Assembly (NCBI GenBank): GCA_965248715.1
Contig: CBDFKB010000008.1
Span: 372,001 to 436,000 of the forward strand
Length of the DNA stretch: 64,000 nucleotides
Source: CBDFKB01 sp965248715
Lineage (GTDB): Bacteria; Pseudomonadota; Alphaproteobacteria; Rhizobiales; Rhizobiaceae
Direction: 5' to 3'
How positions within the stretch are numbered: position 1 is the stretch's first letter; each line of letters opens with the position of its first letter. Shown here piece by piece: positions 42,576 through 50,658 of this stretch. Both the position numbers and the translations under genes were made by a program. The notes under the pieces were generated by a model, which was not told where the DNA came from, did no database searches, and saw only the letters and a program-made list of their open reading frames with translations.

Positions 42576-43772
42576 ATGGATCTCAATTTCAGTGCCGAGG
42601 AATTGGCCTTTCGCGACGAAGTTCGCGCATTTCTAAAGGACGCGCTGCCGAAACGGATTTCCAACAAGGTGCTGGGCGGCAAAAGGCTCGCCAAAGCAGA
42701 CATGGAGGAGTGGCACGCCACCCTTGCTGAGCGTGGTTGGTTGGCCCATTCGTGGCCGTCCGAATGGGGCGGGCCGAATTGGACCGCAGTGCAAAAACAC
42801 ATTTTCGACGAGGAATGCTGTTTTGCCGGTGCCCCGCGCATTGTGCCCTTCGGCCTCGGCATGTTGGGCCCGGTTTTGCTAAAATATGGCTCCGAGGAAC
42901 AAAAGTCCCATTTTTTGCCGCGCATTCTCGACGGCACCGATTGGTGGTGCCAAGGCTATTCGGAACCGGGTGCCGGGTCCGATCTCGCCTCGCTGAAAAC
43001 CAAGGCGGTGCGTGACGGCGACCATTATGTAGTCAACGGACAAAAGACCTGGACCACGCTCGGTCAGTTCGCCGACTGGATATTTTGCCTGGTTCGCACC
43101 GCAAACGAGGGTAAGCCGCAGGAGGGAATTTCCTTCCTGCTGATCGACATGAAGACCCCCGGCATCGATGTTAAGCCGATTATCCTGATCGACGGCGAAC
43201 ATGAGGTCAACGAAGTCTTCTTCGATGATGTGCGTGTTCCGGCTAAAAACCTGGTTGGCGAGGAAAACAAGGGCTGGACCTACGCCAAATACCTGTTGAC
43301 CCATGAACGCACCGGCACCGCCGGGGTCGGCCATTCCAATTCCGCACTGGCCCATTTGAGGTTCGTTGCCAACGATCAAAAAAAGGGCGGCAAACCGCTC
43401 GCCCAGGACCCTTATTTTGCCGCCCGCATGGCCCAAGTGGAAATCGAACTACAGGCGCTTGAGACCACCAATTTGCGAGTGCTGGCGGCGGCCGATTCCG
43501 GTGCCGCTCCCGGGCCGGAAAGTTCGATGCTGAAGGTCAAGGGCACGATCATTCGCCAAGAGATCAATGATTTGACCCGCCGCGCGCTTGGCCCCTACGC
43601 GATGCCGTTCGTTTCCGAGGCGCTTGATGCCGGCTACAATGAAGAGCCGATCGGACCCGACTATGCGGCACCGGCAGCGTCGACCTATTTCAATGACCGC
43701 AAACAATCGATCTTTGCCGGCTCGAACGAAATTCAGCGCAACATCATCACCAAGACCAAGCTGGGACTATAA
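42576..43772 (+). CDS. Acyl-CoA dehydrogenase, PimC-like large subunit
   Basis: This 398-residue flavoprotein begins MDLNFSAEELAFRDEVRAFL and shows WWCQGYSEPGAGSDLASLKT, HEVNEVFFDDVRVP and the C-terminal SIFAGSNEIQRNII. These features match the large subunit of pimeloyl-CoA-type dehydrogenases. With the following gene it probably forms a heteromeric enzyme that introduces a double bond into a dicarboxylic or cyclic acyl-CoA; the substrate is inference. AAGGAGAG precedes the ATG at 42576. It is divergent from xdhC. Confidence 0.9.
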   Translation: MDLNFSAEELAFRDEVRAFLKDALPKRISNKVLGGKRLAKADMEEWHATLAERGWLAHSWPSEWGGPNWTAVQKHIFDEECCFAGAPRIVPFGLGMLGPVLLKYGSEEQKSHFLPRILDGTDWWCQGYSEPGAGSDLASLKTKAVRDGDHYVVNGQKTWTTLGQFADWIFCLVRTANEGKPQEGISFLLIDMKTPGIDVKPIILIDGEHEVNEVFFDDVRVPAKNLVGEENKGWTYAKYLLTHERTGTAGVGHSNSALAHLRFVANDQKKGGKPLAQDPYFAARMAQVEIELQALETTNLRVLAAADSGAAPGPESSMLKVKGTIIRQEINDLTRRALGPYAMPFVSEALDAGYNEEPIGPDYAAPAASTYFNDRKQSIFAGSNEIQRNIITKTKLGL

Positions 43773-43822
43773 CCGCGCACCGGTTTGCCCGCTCAATCCG
43801 CCCCACCAAACGGATATCTCCT

Positions 43823-44950
43823 ATGGATTTCAACCTGACCGAAGAACGCCAGATGTTAGCCGATACCTTGGCACGGTTTCTGGCCGACAAACATTCGATC
43901 GATTTACGGCACGAGATTGCCGCTGCTGACGAGGGCCATTCGCCCCAATTGTGGGGGCAAATGGCTGAACTAGGCGTCATCGGCGCGCTGTTTTCGGAAG
44001 CTGATGGCGGTTTCGGCGGATCGGGCTTTGATATCGCCGTAGTGTTTGAGGAAATTGGCAAGGCGCTGTCGGTCGAGCCATTGATATCTTCGGCGGTGCT
44101 GGCCGGTACGGTGTTGAGCCAATTGGGCACTGATGCGCAAAAGACGCTGATCGAGGACATTATCGCCGGCAACAAGCTGGCCGCACTTGCCCATGGCGAA
44201 CCGGCCAGCCGTTACGACAATTCCTATGTGGCGGCAATTGCCGAGAAATCTGCGGCCGGCTATCGCCTTACCGGCCACAAATCGGTGGCGCTTGGCGCCG
44301 GCCAGGCGGATTTTTTGATCGTATCCGCGCGCACTGGTGGCGATACCGAAGATCGTAATGGCATTAGCGTGTTCCTGGTTGACCCGGCAGCGGACGGGGT
44401 TGTGGTACGCGATTACCCGACCGTTGACGGGTTACGTGCTGGCGACATCGTGCTCAACAATGTGGAAGTTGCCAGCGATGCGATGCTTGGCGGCGAAGGT
44501 GAGGGGTTCGAGGCGATCGATTTGGCAATCGACCGGGCGACGCTGGCAGTTTGCGCAGAGGCGCTTGGCGCCATGACGATTGCCAAGGACATGACGGTTG
44601 AATATATGCACACCCGCAAGCAGTTCGGCGTCATCATTGGCAAATTCCAGGCTTTGCAGCACCGCATGGCCGATATTTTGATTGAACTGGAGCAGGTGCG
44701 CTCATCGGTTACCAATGCCGCCGGGCACCTGGAAAGCGAACCAAATGTGCGTCGTCGCTATGTGTCGGCGGCAAAAAACATGGTCGGCCGGATCGGCCGC
44801 CTGGTCGCCGAGGAGGCGATACAATTGCATGGCGGCATGGCCATGACTTGGGAATATCCGGTCGGCCATTACGCCAAACGCATCATTATGATCGACCACC
44901 AGTTTGGCGACATTGACCACCATCTCGAACGCTTTATCGCCACTGGATGA
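43823..44950 (+). CDS. Acyl-CoA dehydrogenase, PimD-like small subunit
   Basis: The 375-residue protein starts MDFNLTEERQMLADTLARFL and contains YMHTRKQFGVIIGKFQALQH and EEAIQLHGGMAMTWEYPV, as in the small subunits of pimeloyl-CoA dehydrogenase. It lies 50 bp behind the large subunit. In such pairs usually only one subunit keeps the catalytic base, which I cannot assign with certainty here. A small mobile element begins 13 bp after the stop codon. Confidence 0.88.
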   Translation: MDFNLTEERQMLADTLARFLADKHSIDLRHEIAAADEGHSPQLWGQMAELGVIGALFSEADGGFGGSGFDIAVVFEEIGKALSVEPLISSAVLAGTVLSQLGTDAQKTLIEDIIAGNKLAALAHGEPASRYDNSYVAAIAEKSAAGYRLTGHKSVALGAGQADFLIVSARTGGDTEDRNGISVFLVDPAADGVVVRDYPTVDGLRAGDIVLNNVEVASDAMLGGEGEGFEAIDLAIDRATLAVCAEALGAMTIAKDMTVEYMHTRKQFGVIIGKFQALQHRMADILIELEQVRSSVTNAAGHLESEPNVRRRYVSAAKNMVGRIGRLVAEEAIQLHGGMAMTWEYPVGHYAKRIIMIDHQFGDIDHHLERFIATG

Positions 44951-44963
44951 CTTTGGCCGGTTA

Positions 44964-45325
44964 TACCAAGGAAATTTAATATTGACCGATTTGACCGCCG
45001 CGATTTTGTTTGCTGACTAGGCGGCGACCGTGCCGTGGTGCCAACCCACCACAAACGGGCTCTAACGACGTCAGCGAACAAAATCGCGCGGCCAAATAGC
45101 GCCGATTTTTCAACCCAATGCCACATCTCGTGGTGGAGCAAACCGGCCCACTAAAGGCGCTTTTCCGCCCGATTTCGGGCTCCGAAAAGCGCCCTGTGCT
45201 TGGGTTTTAAACCGGTGATTATCGCAAAACCACGGTGCTGGTTTTTGCCCATACGTTTCCAACGTCGTTGCGAAACTTGCCCGATACGCTGGCCCAATAC
45301 CTTGGCATCGCGCTACGCTTCGCTT
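44964..45325 (+). mobile_element. Second, 3'-truncated copy of the TACC-ended element
   Basis: The left end (TACC at 44964, flanked by TTA) and the next 130 bases follow the copy at 39276 closely, and about 45278-45323 matches its right-hand part. An extra block of about 110 bp lies in between. It holds a strong hairpin: GGCGCTTTTC (45156-45165) pairs with GAAAAGCGCC (45184-45193) around an inner GCCCGA/TCGGGC stem. The right terminus is absent because a RIME1-like repeat starts at 45326. Confidence 0.7.
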
Positions 45326-45426
45326 CTAGCGCTTGTCACGAAGCGTTGGGATAGCTTCGTCGCGCTATCTCTTTGTTTATGCGTGTCATATTTCCCAAAA
45401 CCGGCACCCACTTTTGGGTGACACGC
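45326..45426 (-). repeat. RIME1-like element, reverse orientation
   Basis: On the minus strand this 101-bp copy starts GCGTGTCACCCAAAAGTG and ends with CTAG. Both hairpins are kept (GCGTGTCA/TGACACGC and ACGAAGC/GCTTCGT). It abuts the truncated element to its left, so it either inserted into that element or arrived with a deletion. Confidence 0.82.
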
Positions 45427-45483
45427 ACTGGTACTGCAAAAATAATATTAAGCCCATTATCGCCCGATATTTTTGTTATGACA

Positions 45484-45816
45484 CTAATTCATCGCTGAAA
45501 ACATATTAATTATAAAAGCCATTATATAAAGATAAGTCCAATATTTTGATGGAATGAAGAAAAAACTATGATATTGTGAGATTACGAATTCTTCTCCTGT
45601 ATCTTTATCAATTGCGTTTGTTACTTTTTGTTTATCAAACCAATATCTTACCATTATAAAATTTAAACCCGCTGCAACTAAGAAAGTAATTGGAAGCACT
45701 GAACCGAAATCTTGAAACTGTTCCAATTTTGCTATTTCGGCAGTGTATGTCACAATAACCAAACCGACAAAAAATAGTACTCCGCTTAATATCCCAAACC
45801 CGTGCCATATGATCAT
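45484..45816 (-). CDS. AT-rich small membrane protein, unrecognised
   Basis: The 110-residue product has three hydrophobic helices: IIWHGFGILSGVLFFVGLVI, then LPITFLVAAGLNFIMVRYW, and a C-terminal YWTYLYIMAFIINMF. A soluble stretch lies between the second and third. GGGAGG stands 7 bases before the ATG at 45816. The frame continues upstream to 45930 with a possible Cys pair (HCTDCF), but that start has no ribosome-binding site. Base composition is clearly lower in GC than the neighbours. Together with the IS and repeats around it, this suggests horizontal acquisition. No function can be offered. Confidence 0.55.
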   Translation of the reverse strand: MIIWHGFGILSGVLFFVGLVIVTYTAEIAKLEQFQDFGSVLPITFLVAAGLNFIMVRYWFDKQKVTNAIDKDTGEEFVISQYHSFFFIPSKYWTYLYIMAFIINMFSAMN

Positions 45817-46283
45817 TACAAACCTCCCAAATTTCCCATCCCCGGGTTTAGCAAAGTATCCGGTATTGAGGAAGGCTACAAAACAATCGGTACAATGAAG
45901 ATTTTGGAGCTTTCCTTTTCTAATCTGCAAAATATGCCAAAGGAGCTTACTACTGACCTATTCAATGGACGAAAATTCCTTCATCCGACGAGAAGCCGAA
46001 TGCAACGCGATGTTTGCTTATCGGGCAAGATTTGCGCCGAAGTCCTTTGCGCCGGTTTGCTTCAACGCGATAGGTCGGAGTGTTTTGAAACATAAGCACA
46101 ATATGACCGCTTGATTTTACTCCTTGACGTCGTTGGAGCCACCTGTGGTGAGACAACTGGAGGGTTCTATTAACCGACGAATTAGCGATGACGGCTTGAT
46201 TTACTGGTTTTTGGAATTACCGTTTCCCTACGGGGCAAAGGAGTTTGCCCAAACCCTGTCGGTTTGAGCCATTTTGGTAGATT
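45817..46283. other. 467-bp low-GC stretch without a recognisable gene
   Basis: No convincing gene is seen. A short plus-strand frame ending at 46267 reads GLIYWFLELPFPYGAKEF before its stop and could be the tail of a gene cut by the neighbouring insertion sequence. I could not identify it. Confidence 0.35.
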
Positions 46284-47427
46284 TTGGACACACTTATGCT
46301 GCGTTCAGTCTTTCGTGATAGATCAGGCGACGCATGTTATAGGCGATATTGATCATGCCGATTTTGACTTTCGCACGAGCTATACCGATGGTTCTGACAA
46401 ACAGGCCCATGCGGGTTTTCTGATCGCCAAACACATGCTCGACTTTGGAACGAACGCTTGAGCGTTTTGCATTGGCTATTCTTGTCCGCTGTGGCATGGG
46501 GCGACCCTTTGGTTTCTTTTGGTGGATGCGGGATTTGAACCCATTGTTTACCAGCCATGTTTCATTCTTCTTTGAGCGATAAGCACTGTCAGCCCACACA
46601 TCTGATGCCGTATTATCTTTGCTGAGAACATCACGCAAATACCGGCCGTCATAAGCAGAGGCCCCGGTGACTTCAAAGCCACGGATAAAACCAAAGCGCC
46701 GATCTGTGGCGATGTGATTTTTAAAACCAAATGCGGGAATGGCAATATCCACATGCCCGGCCTTCTTGCTGCCATCGGCGGCAGTTTTGGCCCTGGAATA
46801 TTTGATCGACCAGCGCGCATCGGTGTCTTTGTGACGTGCCTTGTGGGAGTTGCCCCAAATCTCGTCAGCACTTTTGCCTTCTTTGATCTGAGCCTTCTCT
46901 TCATCCTTCAATCGCTGTTTGGGAGCAGGTACAATTGTGGCATCCGCGATCTGGCCACCCATTGCCAAATAGCCCTTTTCAGTAATCATCGCGTCACATT
47001 TTTGGAACAAGGTATCAATCGCATCGGCCCGGGTCAGAAGATCGCGGTAGAGCCATATGGTGCGTGCGTCCGGCATCCGCTGGCCAGGTTCAAACCCCAA
47101 AAACCGCATGAACGACAGCCGATCATTGATCAGGAATTCAAGACGCTCATCAGACAAATCATTCATCGCCTGTATGACCAGTATTTTGAACATCGTGACA
47201 ACGTCATAGGGTGGACGACCGCCCTTCGAGCCATCACTGCGATGCAAAGCCATGATCAAATCCGGTCGAAAGACCTCAAAGTCAACGACCGTATCCAAAG
47301 TTTCCAGTTGATCACCCAAATCACTCAGGCGTTTCAGTTGATTGTCTATTCCAAATAAATTCTTTTGAGCCATACGCCCAGTGAATCATAGAACAGGTGA
47401 TTTGCATAGGTACTTAGAAGTGTCCAA
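46284..47427 (-). mobile_element. IS5-family insertion sequence (boundaries tentative)
   Basis: The transposase gene 46294-47373 is bracketed by TTGGACAC at 46284 and its inverted copy GTGTCCAA at 47420-47427. The 1.14-kb length is normal for IS5-group elements. Beyond those 8 bases the two ends agree poorly, and no target duplication was found, so the true ends may differ by some bases. Confidence 0.55.
46294..47373 (-). CDS. IS5-family DDE transposase
   Basis: The 359-residue protein has the IS5-group layout: the N-terminal DUF772-type domain (GRPPYDVVTMFKILVIQAMN, MPDARTIWLYRDLL), then the DDE catalytic set, with D in QIADATIVPAP, D in VWADSAYRSKK and E in RSKVEHVFGDQK. The frame is intact, so the element may still be active. 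IS5-group enzymes favour CTAG-like (YTAR) targets, which is relevant to the CTAG-bordered repeats nearby. Confidence 0.92.
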   Translation of the reverse strand: MAQKNLFGIDNQLKRLSDLGDQLETLDTVVDFEVFRPDLIMALHRSDGSKGGRPPYDVVTMFKILVIQAMNDLSDERLEFLINDRLSFMRFLGFEPGQRMPDARTIWLYRDLLTRADAIDTLFQKCDAMITEKGYLAMGGQIADATIVPAPKQRLKDEEKAQIKEGKSADEIWGNSHKARHKDTDARWSIKYSRAKTAADGSKKAGHVDIAIPAFGFKNHIATDRRFGFIRGFEVTGASAYDGRYLRDVLSKDNTASDVWADSAYRSKKNETWLVNNGFKSRIHQKKPKGRPMPQRTRIANAKRSSVRSKVEHVFGDQKTRMGLFVRTIGIARAKVKIGMINIAYNMRRLIYHERLNAA

Positions 47428-47487
47428 CTTCAGGTCGCGGTATTCGCCAAATCAGTAAATAAGATACTGCCTCTTCGAGAGTTATCG

Positions 47488-47646
47488 CCCTGGATCCTTG
47501 GCCCGGAAGCCAATCATGACGGGGTGTAGGGCGCGAGGATGACTAATGAAACACGCAAGGAAAAATAGAGAAGCGCCCACTTATGATCGAATCGCGGGGC
47601 GCATCCGCTTCTCTGGTCATCCTTGGGTGCGGCCAAAGGATCCGGC
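47488..47646. repeat. Pair of inverted palindromic repeats of the GGATCC...GTCATCC type
   Basis: One unit runs CCCTGGATCCTTGG (47488) to AGGATGAC (47543). A second in opposite orientation runs GTCATCCTTGG (47616) to AAAGGATCC (47643). Between them AGAGAAGCG (47567-47575) pairs with CGCTTCTCT (47606-47614), with an inner GCGCCC/GGGCGC. Short GGATCC/GGATGAC palindromes of this sort are common between genes in alphaproteobacteria. The block lies between the IS and the second MttB gene, just beyond the MttB stop. Confidence 0.65.
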
Positions 47647-47682
47647 GTGATAAGCAGCGAAGCCTTATCGGTTTTGGCATCG

Positions 47683-49233
47683 TCACAACCCGTTTAAGGC
47701 GATCTGTTGCTTGCGCTTGGCGATGAATGCGTCCAGTTCCTCGCGCCGGTCTTCGGCGAGCGGCGGTTGCTGGTACTCCTTCAGCACCTGCTGCCATATC
47801 TCTGTCGCCCGTTCAGTGGCATTCTTGGCCCCGGCGGCGACCCAGCTTTCATGGTTCTGCCAATTACTGAGGAGCGGTTGGTAGAACGCGGTCTGGTAGC
47901 GCTCCAAGGTGTGGGCGGTACCGAAAAAGTGGCCACCGGGACCGACTTCGGCGATCGCATCGAAACCAAACTCCGCGTCGTCGAACGACACCGGCTCGAG
48001 TAATTTTGCCATGTGTTGCAGCACTTCGACATCGATGATGAACTTTTCGTAGCTTGCCACCAGCCCGCCTTCGAGCCAGCCGGCCGCATGGTAGATCACA
48101 TTGCCATGGCCCATCACCGCCCCCCACAAGGCCATTTGCGTTTCATAGCTTGCTTGGGCGTCGGCAGCGTTTGAAGCATTGCAGGCGCTGGTGCGCTGGG
48201 GCAAGCCGTAGCGCCGGGCCAATTGTCCGCCGGCCAAATTGGCCCATGCATTTTCCGGAGTGCCAAAAGCAGGCGCGCCGGAGCGCATGTCGACATTGGA
48301 GGTAAAGGCGCCGTACAGCACCGGGGTACCCGGATTGACGGTCTGAAGCAGCGCGATCGTCATCAACGCTTCAGCATTTTGCTGCGCCAGCGCCGCCGGT
48401 CGGGTGACTGGGGTCATCGCCCCCATCAAGGTAAAAGGGGTGACAATCACCGGCTGGCTCATCTCAGCCATCGCGGTCGCCGCATCCGACATTTCAAGGT
48501 CGAGCTTTCGCGGCGAATTGACGTTGATGTTGGTAATCGCCGACGGGCTCTTGGCCAATTCTTGCATGGAAAGGCCGCGCGCAATTGCGATCATCTTGGT
48601 GGCGTCGGTCACCCGTGCGCGACCGATCGACATGATTGAAAATACTTTGTCGGTCAGTGTGATGTTGGCGTTGGTGGTATCAAGATGGCGGGTTTCGGTG
48701 TTGAGATCGGTCGGCGCGATGGTCTGGTTGCCGAAAATTGAGATCACGTTGAAGCTTTGCGCCAGCTTCATCAATTCTTGATAATCGGCGAAATTGCCGG
48801 CCCGGCGACCACGAATGCAATCATGCACATTGGGTGGGCCGGACACCATGCCGAAATTGATCGCGTTGCCACCGATCTCGATCGCCCGGTCCGGGTTGCG
48901 CGGCGTTAATGTGATTTTAGCTGGCGCTTTAGCTACCAGTTCAGCGATCAGACCGCGATCCGCGCGCACAATGCAAGTAGTGTCGTCGACCTCGGCACCG
49001 GCCTTTTTTAGCCGCGCTCTTGCATCTTGCGACATAATCTCGATGCCATGGGTTTCGAGAATACGCATCGAAAAATCATGCACCTTTTCCGCCTGATCTT
49101 GCGACATCGGGTCGATCGGTGGGAATGGGTTTCGGACTTGTTTGGCCGGGAGTTGATTGGCGAGCACGGAAGGCGCGGCAGCATCACTGCGACCGCCTCT
49201 ACGCCTGGTCGCGCGCTTTGCGGCAGGTGGCAT
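47683..49233 (-). CDS. MttB-family methyltransferase, second paralogue
   Basis: This 516-residue protein of the MttB superfamily (COG5598) shows GTPENAWANLAGGQLARRYG, GAVMGHGNVIYHAAGWLEGG and EVGPGGHFFGTAHTLERY near the end. The N-terminal 30 residues are basic and Ala-rich, as in many rhizobial members. There is no in-frame amber codon, so it is again a non-pyrrolysine type that probably acts on a quaternary amine. It differs considerably from the copy at 26684 and is not a recent duplicate. It is divergent from a RidA-like gene and a CoxSLM-type oxidoreductase. No corrinoid protein is nearby. Confidence 0.85.
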   Translation of the reverse strand: MPPAAKRATRRRGGRSDAAAPSVLANQLPAKQVRNPFPPIDPMSQDQAEKVHDFSMRILETHGIEIMSQDARARLKKAGAEVDDTTCIVRADRGLIAELVAKAPAKITLTPRNPDRAIEIGGNAINFGMVSGPPNVHDCIRGRRAGNFADYQELMKLAQSFNVISIFGNQTIAPTDLNTETRHLDTTNANITLTDKVFSIMSIGRARVTDATKMIAIARGLSMQELAKSPSAITNINVNSPRKLDLEMSDAATAMAEMSQPVIVTPFTLMGAMTPVTRPAALAQQNAEALMTIALLQTVNPGTPVLYGAFTSNVDMRSGAPAFGTPENAWANLAGGQLARRYGLPQRTSACNASNAADAQASYETQMALWGAVMGHGNVIYHAAGWLEGGLVASYEKFIIDVEVLQHMAKLLEPVSFDDAEFGFDAIAEVGPGGHFFGTAHTLERYQTAFYQPLLSNWQNHESWVAAGAKNATERATEIWQQVLKEYQQPPLAEDRREELDAFIAKRKQQIALNGL

Positions 49234-49417
49234 TTGTCTTCCCTTCGGGAAACGGTTGCAGCGATAGCCGTTTGTTTTTCAACCGGCACCTGATCACCGC
49301 TTTTTGTCGATTGCAAGTTCTGGCGGCGACAATTTTGAGAATTTTCCTTGTCTTGCGTCTAGCGCTTGCGATAGCGATAGCGATTGGTGGAATTGAAATT
49401 ACCAAATGGGAGTTGAA

Positions 49418-49888
49418 ATGTCACAATCCATTGCGGACCGCCTCAAGGCGGCCGGTATCGAGCTCATCGAACCGCCGAAGCCGGTAGCCGCCTATGTTGG
49501 CTTTGTGCGCCATGGTGACTTGGTGTTCGTTTCCGGCCAAGTGCCGATCGCTGGTGGTGAGGTTGCCTACAAGGGAATTCTCGGCCGTGACGTAACCGTC
49601 GAGGAAGGAGTAGCCGCTGCCCGGCTGTGTGCGATCAATATACTGTGTCAGATCAACCAGGCTTGTGGTGGCAATCTGGAAAAAGTGCGCCGATGCATCA
49701 AGCTTTCCGGCTTTGTCGCCGCAACACCTGATTTCACCGGCCATCCGCAGGTGATCAACGGCGCCTCTGAATTGATGGGTGAAATTCTTGGCGAGCGCGG
49801 CCAGCACGCACGCGCCGCTGTCGGCATGGCATCATTGCCGCTTGGGGTGCCTGTCGAGATCGAGGCGATATTCTCGATCAACGATTGA
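49418..49888 (+). CDS. RidA/YjgF-family enamine/imine deaminase
   Basis: The 156-residue protein matches the YjgF/YER057c/UK114 group, longer branch: LVFVSGQVPIAGGEVAYKG, AAARLCAINILCQIN and MASLPLGVPVEIEAIF. RidA proteins hydrolyse reactive enamine or imine intermediates formed by PLP enzymes and amine oxidases. The conserved Arg of canonical RidA is not clearly placed, as often in this branch. GGGAG stands just ahead of the ATG at 49418. It is divergent from MttB copy 2 and 208 bp ahead of the CoxS-type gene. Confidence 0.85.
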   Translation: MSQSIADRLKAAGIELIEPPKPVAAYVGFVRHGDLVFVSGQVPIAGGEVAYKGILGRDVTVEEGVAAARLCAINILCQINQACGGNLEKVRRCIKLSGFVAATPDFTGHPQVINGASELMGEILGERGQHARAAVGMASLPLGVPVEIEAIFSIND

Positions 49889-50096
49889 ATTGGAAGCCGA
49901 TCCCAGCAATAGTGCGGTCAAGCATCTTGAATTATTTCGACGATTGCTCTTGGCGGTCGCCCTTTGCTGGTACATACTTTCGTACGAGCGAAAGCGCGCG
50001 GCGGCCAAATGGCAGGTCGATGTTTAGAAGAATAGGCAAGCAGTTTTATTCCGGTTATTCGGTTCGCCGAAAACACTGGTCGCAAGGGAGGAATGA

Positions 50097-50564
50097 ATGG
50101 CAGAAGTTTCAATGACGGTGAACGGGAAAGCTATCAGTGCTGTGGTCGACGACCGCACGTTGCTGGTTCAGTTCATCCGCGAAACCCTTAATTTGACCGG
50201 CACCCATGTTGGTTGTGATACATCGCAATGCGGTGCCTGTGTCGTGCATGTCGACGGCAAAGCGGTTAAATCCTGTACCATGCTGGCAGCGCAAGCTTCC
50301 GGTTCCCAGGTGACCACGGTCGAAGGGATCGCCAATGGCGGGGAACTGCACGCGGTACAAAAGGCGTTTAAGGAAAACCATGGCCTACAATGTGGTTTCT
50401 GCACGCCTGGAATGATCATGGCGGCGGTGGATATGATTGAACGCCATGGCGGTGCGCTTGACGAGGCAACCATCCGCGCCGAGTTGGAAGGCAATATCTG
50501 CCGCTGCACCGGCTATCACAATATCGTCAAATCGATCCAAGCTGCCGCCCAGGCGATGGCGTGA
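50097..50564 (+). CDS. [2Fe-2S] small subunit of a xanthine dehydrogenase-family enzyme (CoxS-like)
   Basis: The 155-residue protein carries both iron-sulfur clusters of molybdenum hydroxylases. The plant-type ligands are C40, C45, C48 and C60, and the second cluster uses C99 and C102 (CGFCTPG) with C135 and C137 (CRCTGY). It relays electrons between the molybdenum site in the large subunit and FAD in the medium subunit. A GGGAGGAA precedes the ATG. The gene order small-large-medium is that of form II Cox-type clusters. Confidence 0.93.
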   Translation: MAEVSMTVNGKAISAVVDDRTLLVQFIRETLNLTGTHVGCDTSQCGACVVHVDGKAVKSCTMLAAQASGSQVTTVEGIANGGELHAVQKAFKENHGLQCGFCTPGMIMAAVDMIERHGGALDEATIRAELEGNICRCTGYHNIVKSIQAAAQAMA

Positions 50565-50658
50565 CGAAGGTAATGCGCGCGGCCACAAAACTGATCGGCC
50601 GCAAATAAGCGCGCTACCAATGACGATAAGCGGAACAAATTTCGGGAGGAGATGAATA

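Noticed and set aside
46284..47427. Target-site duplication of the IS5-family element
   Set aside because: No convincing direct repeat of 2-9 bp flanks the candidate ends, so the element boundaries are left tentative.
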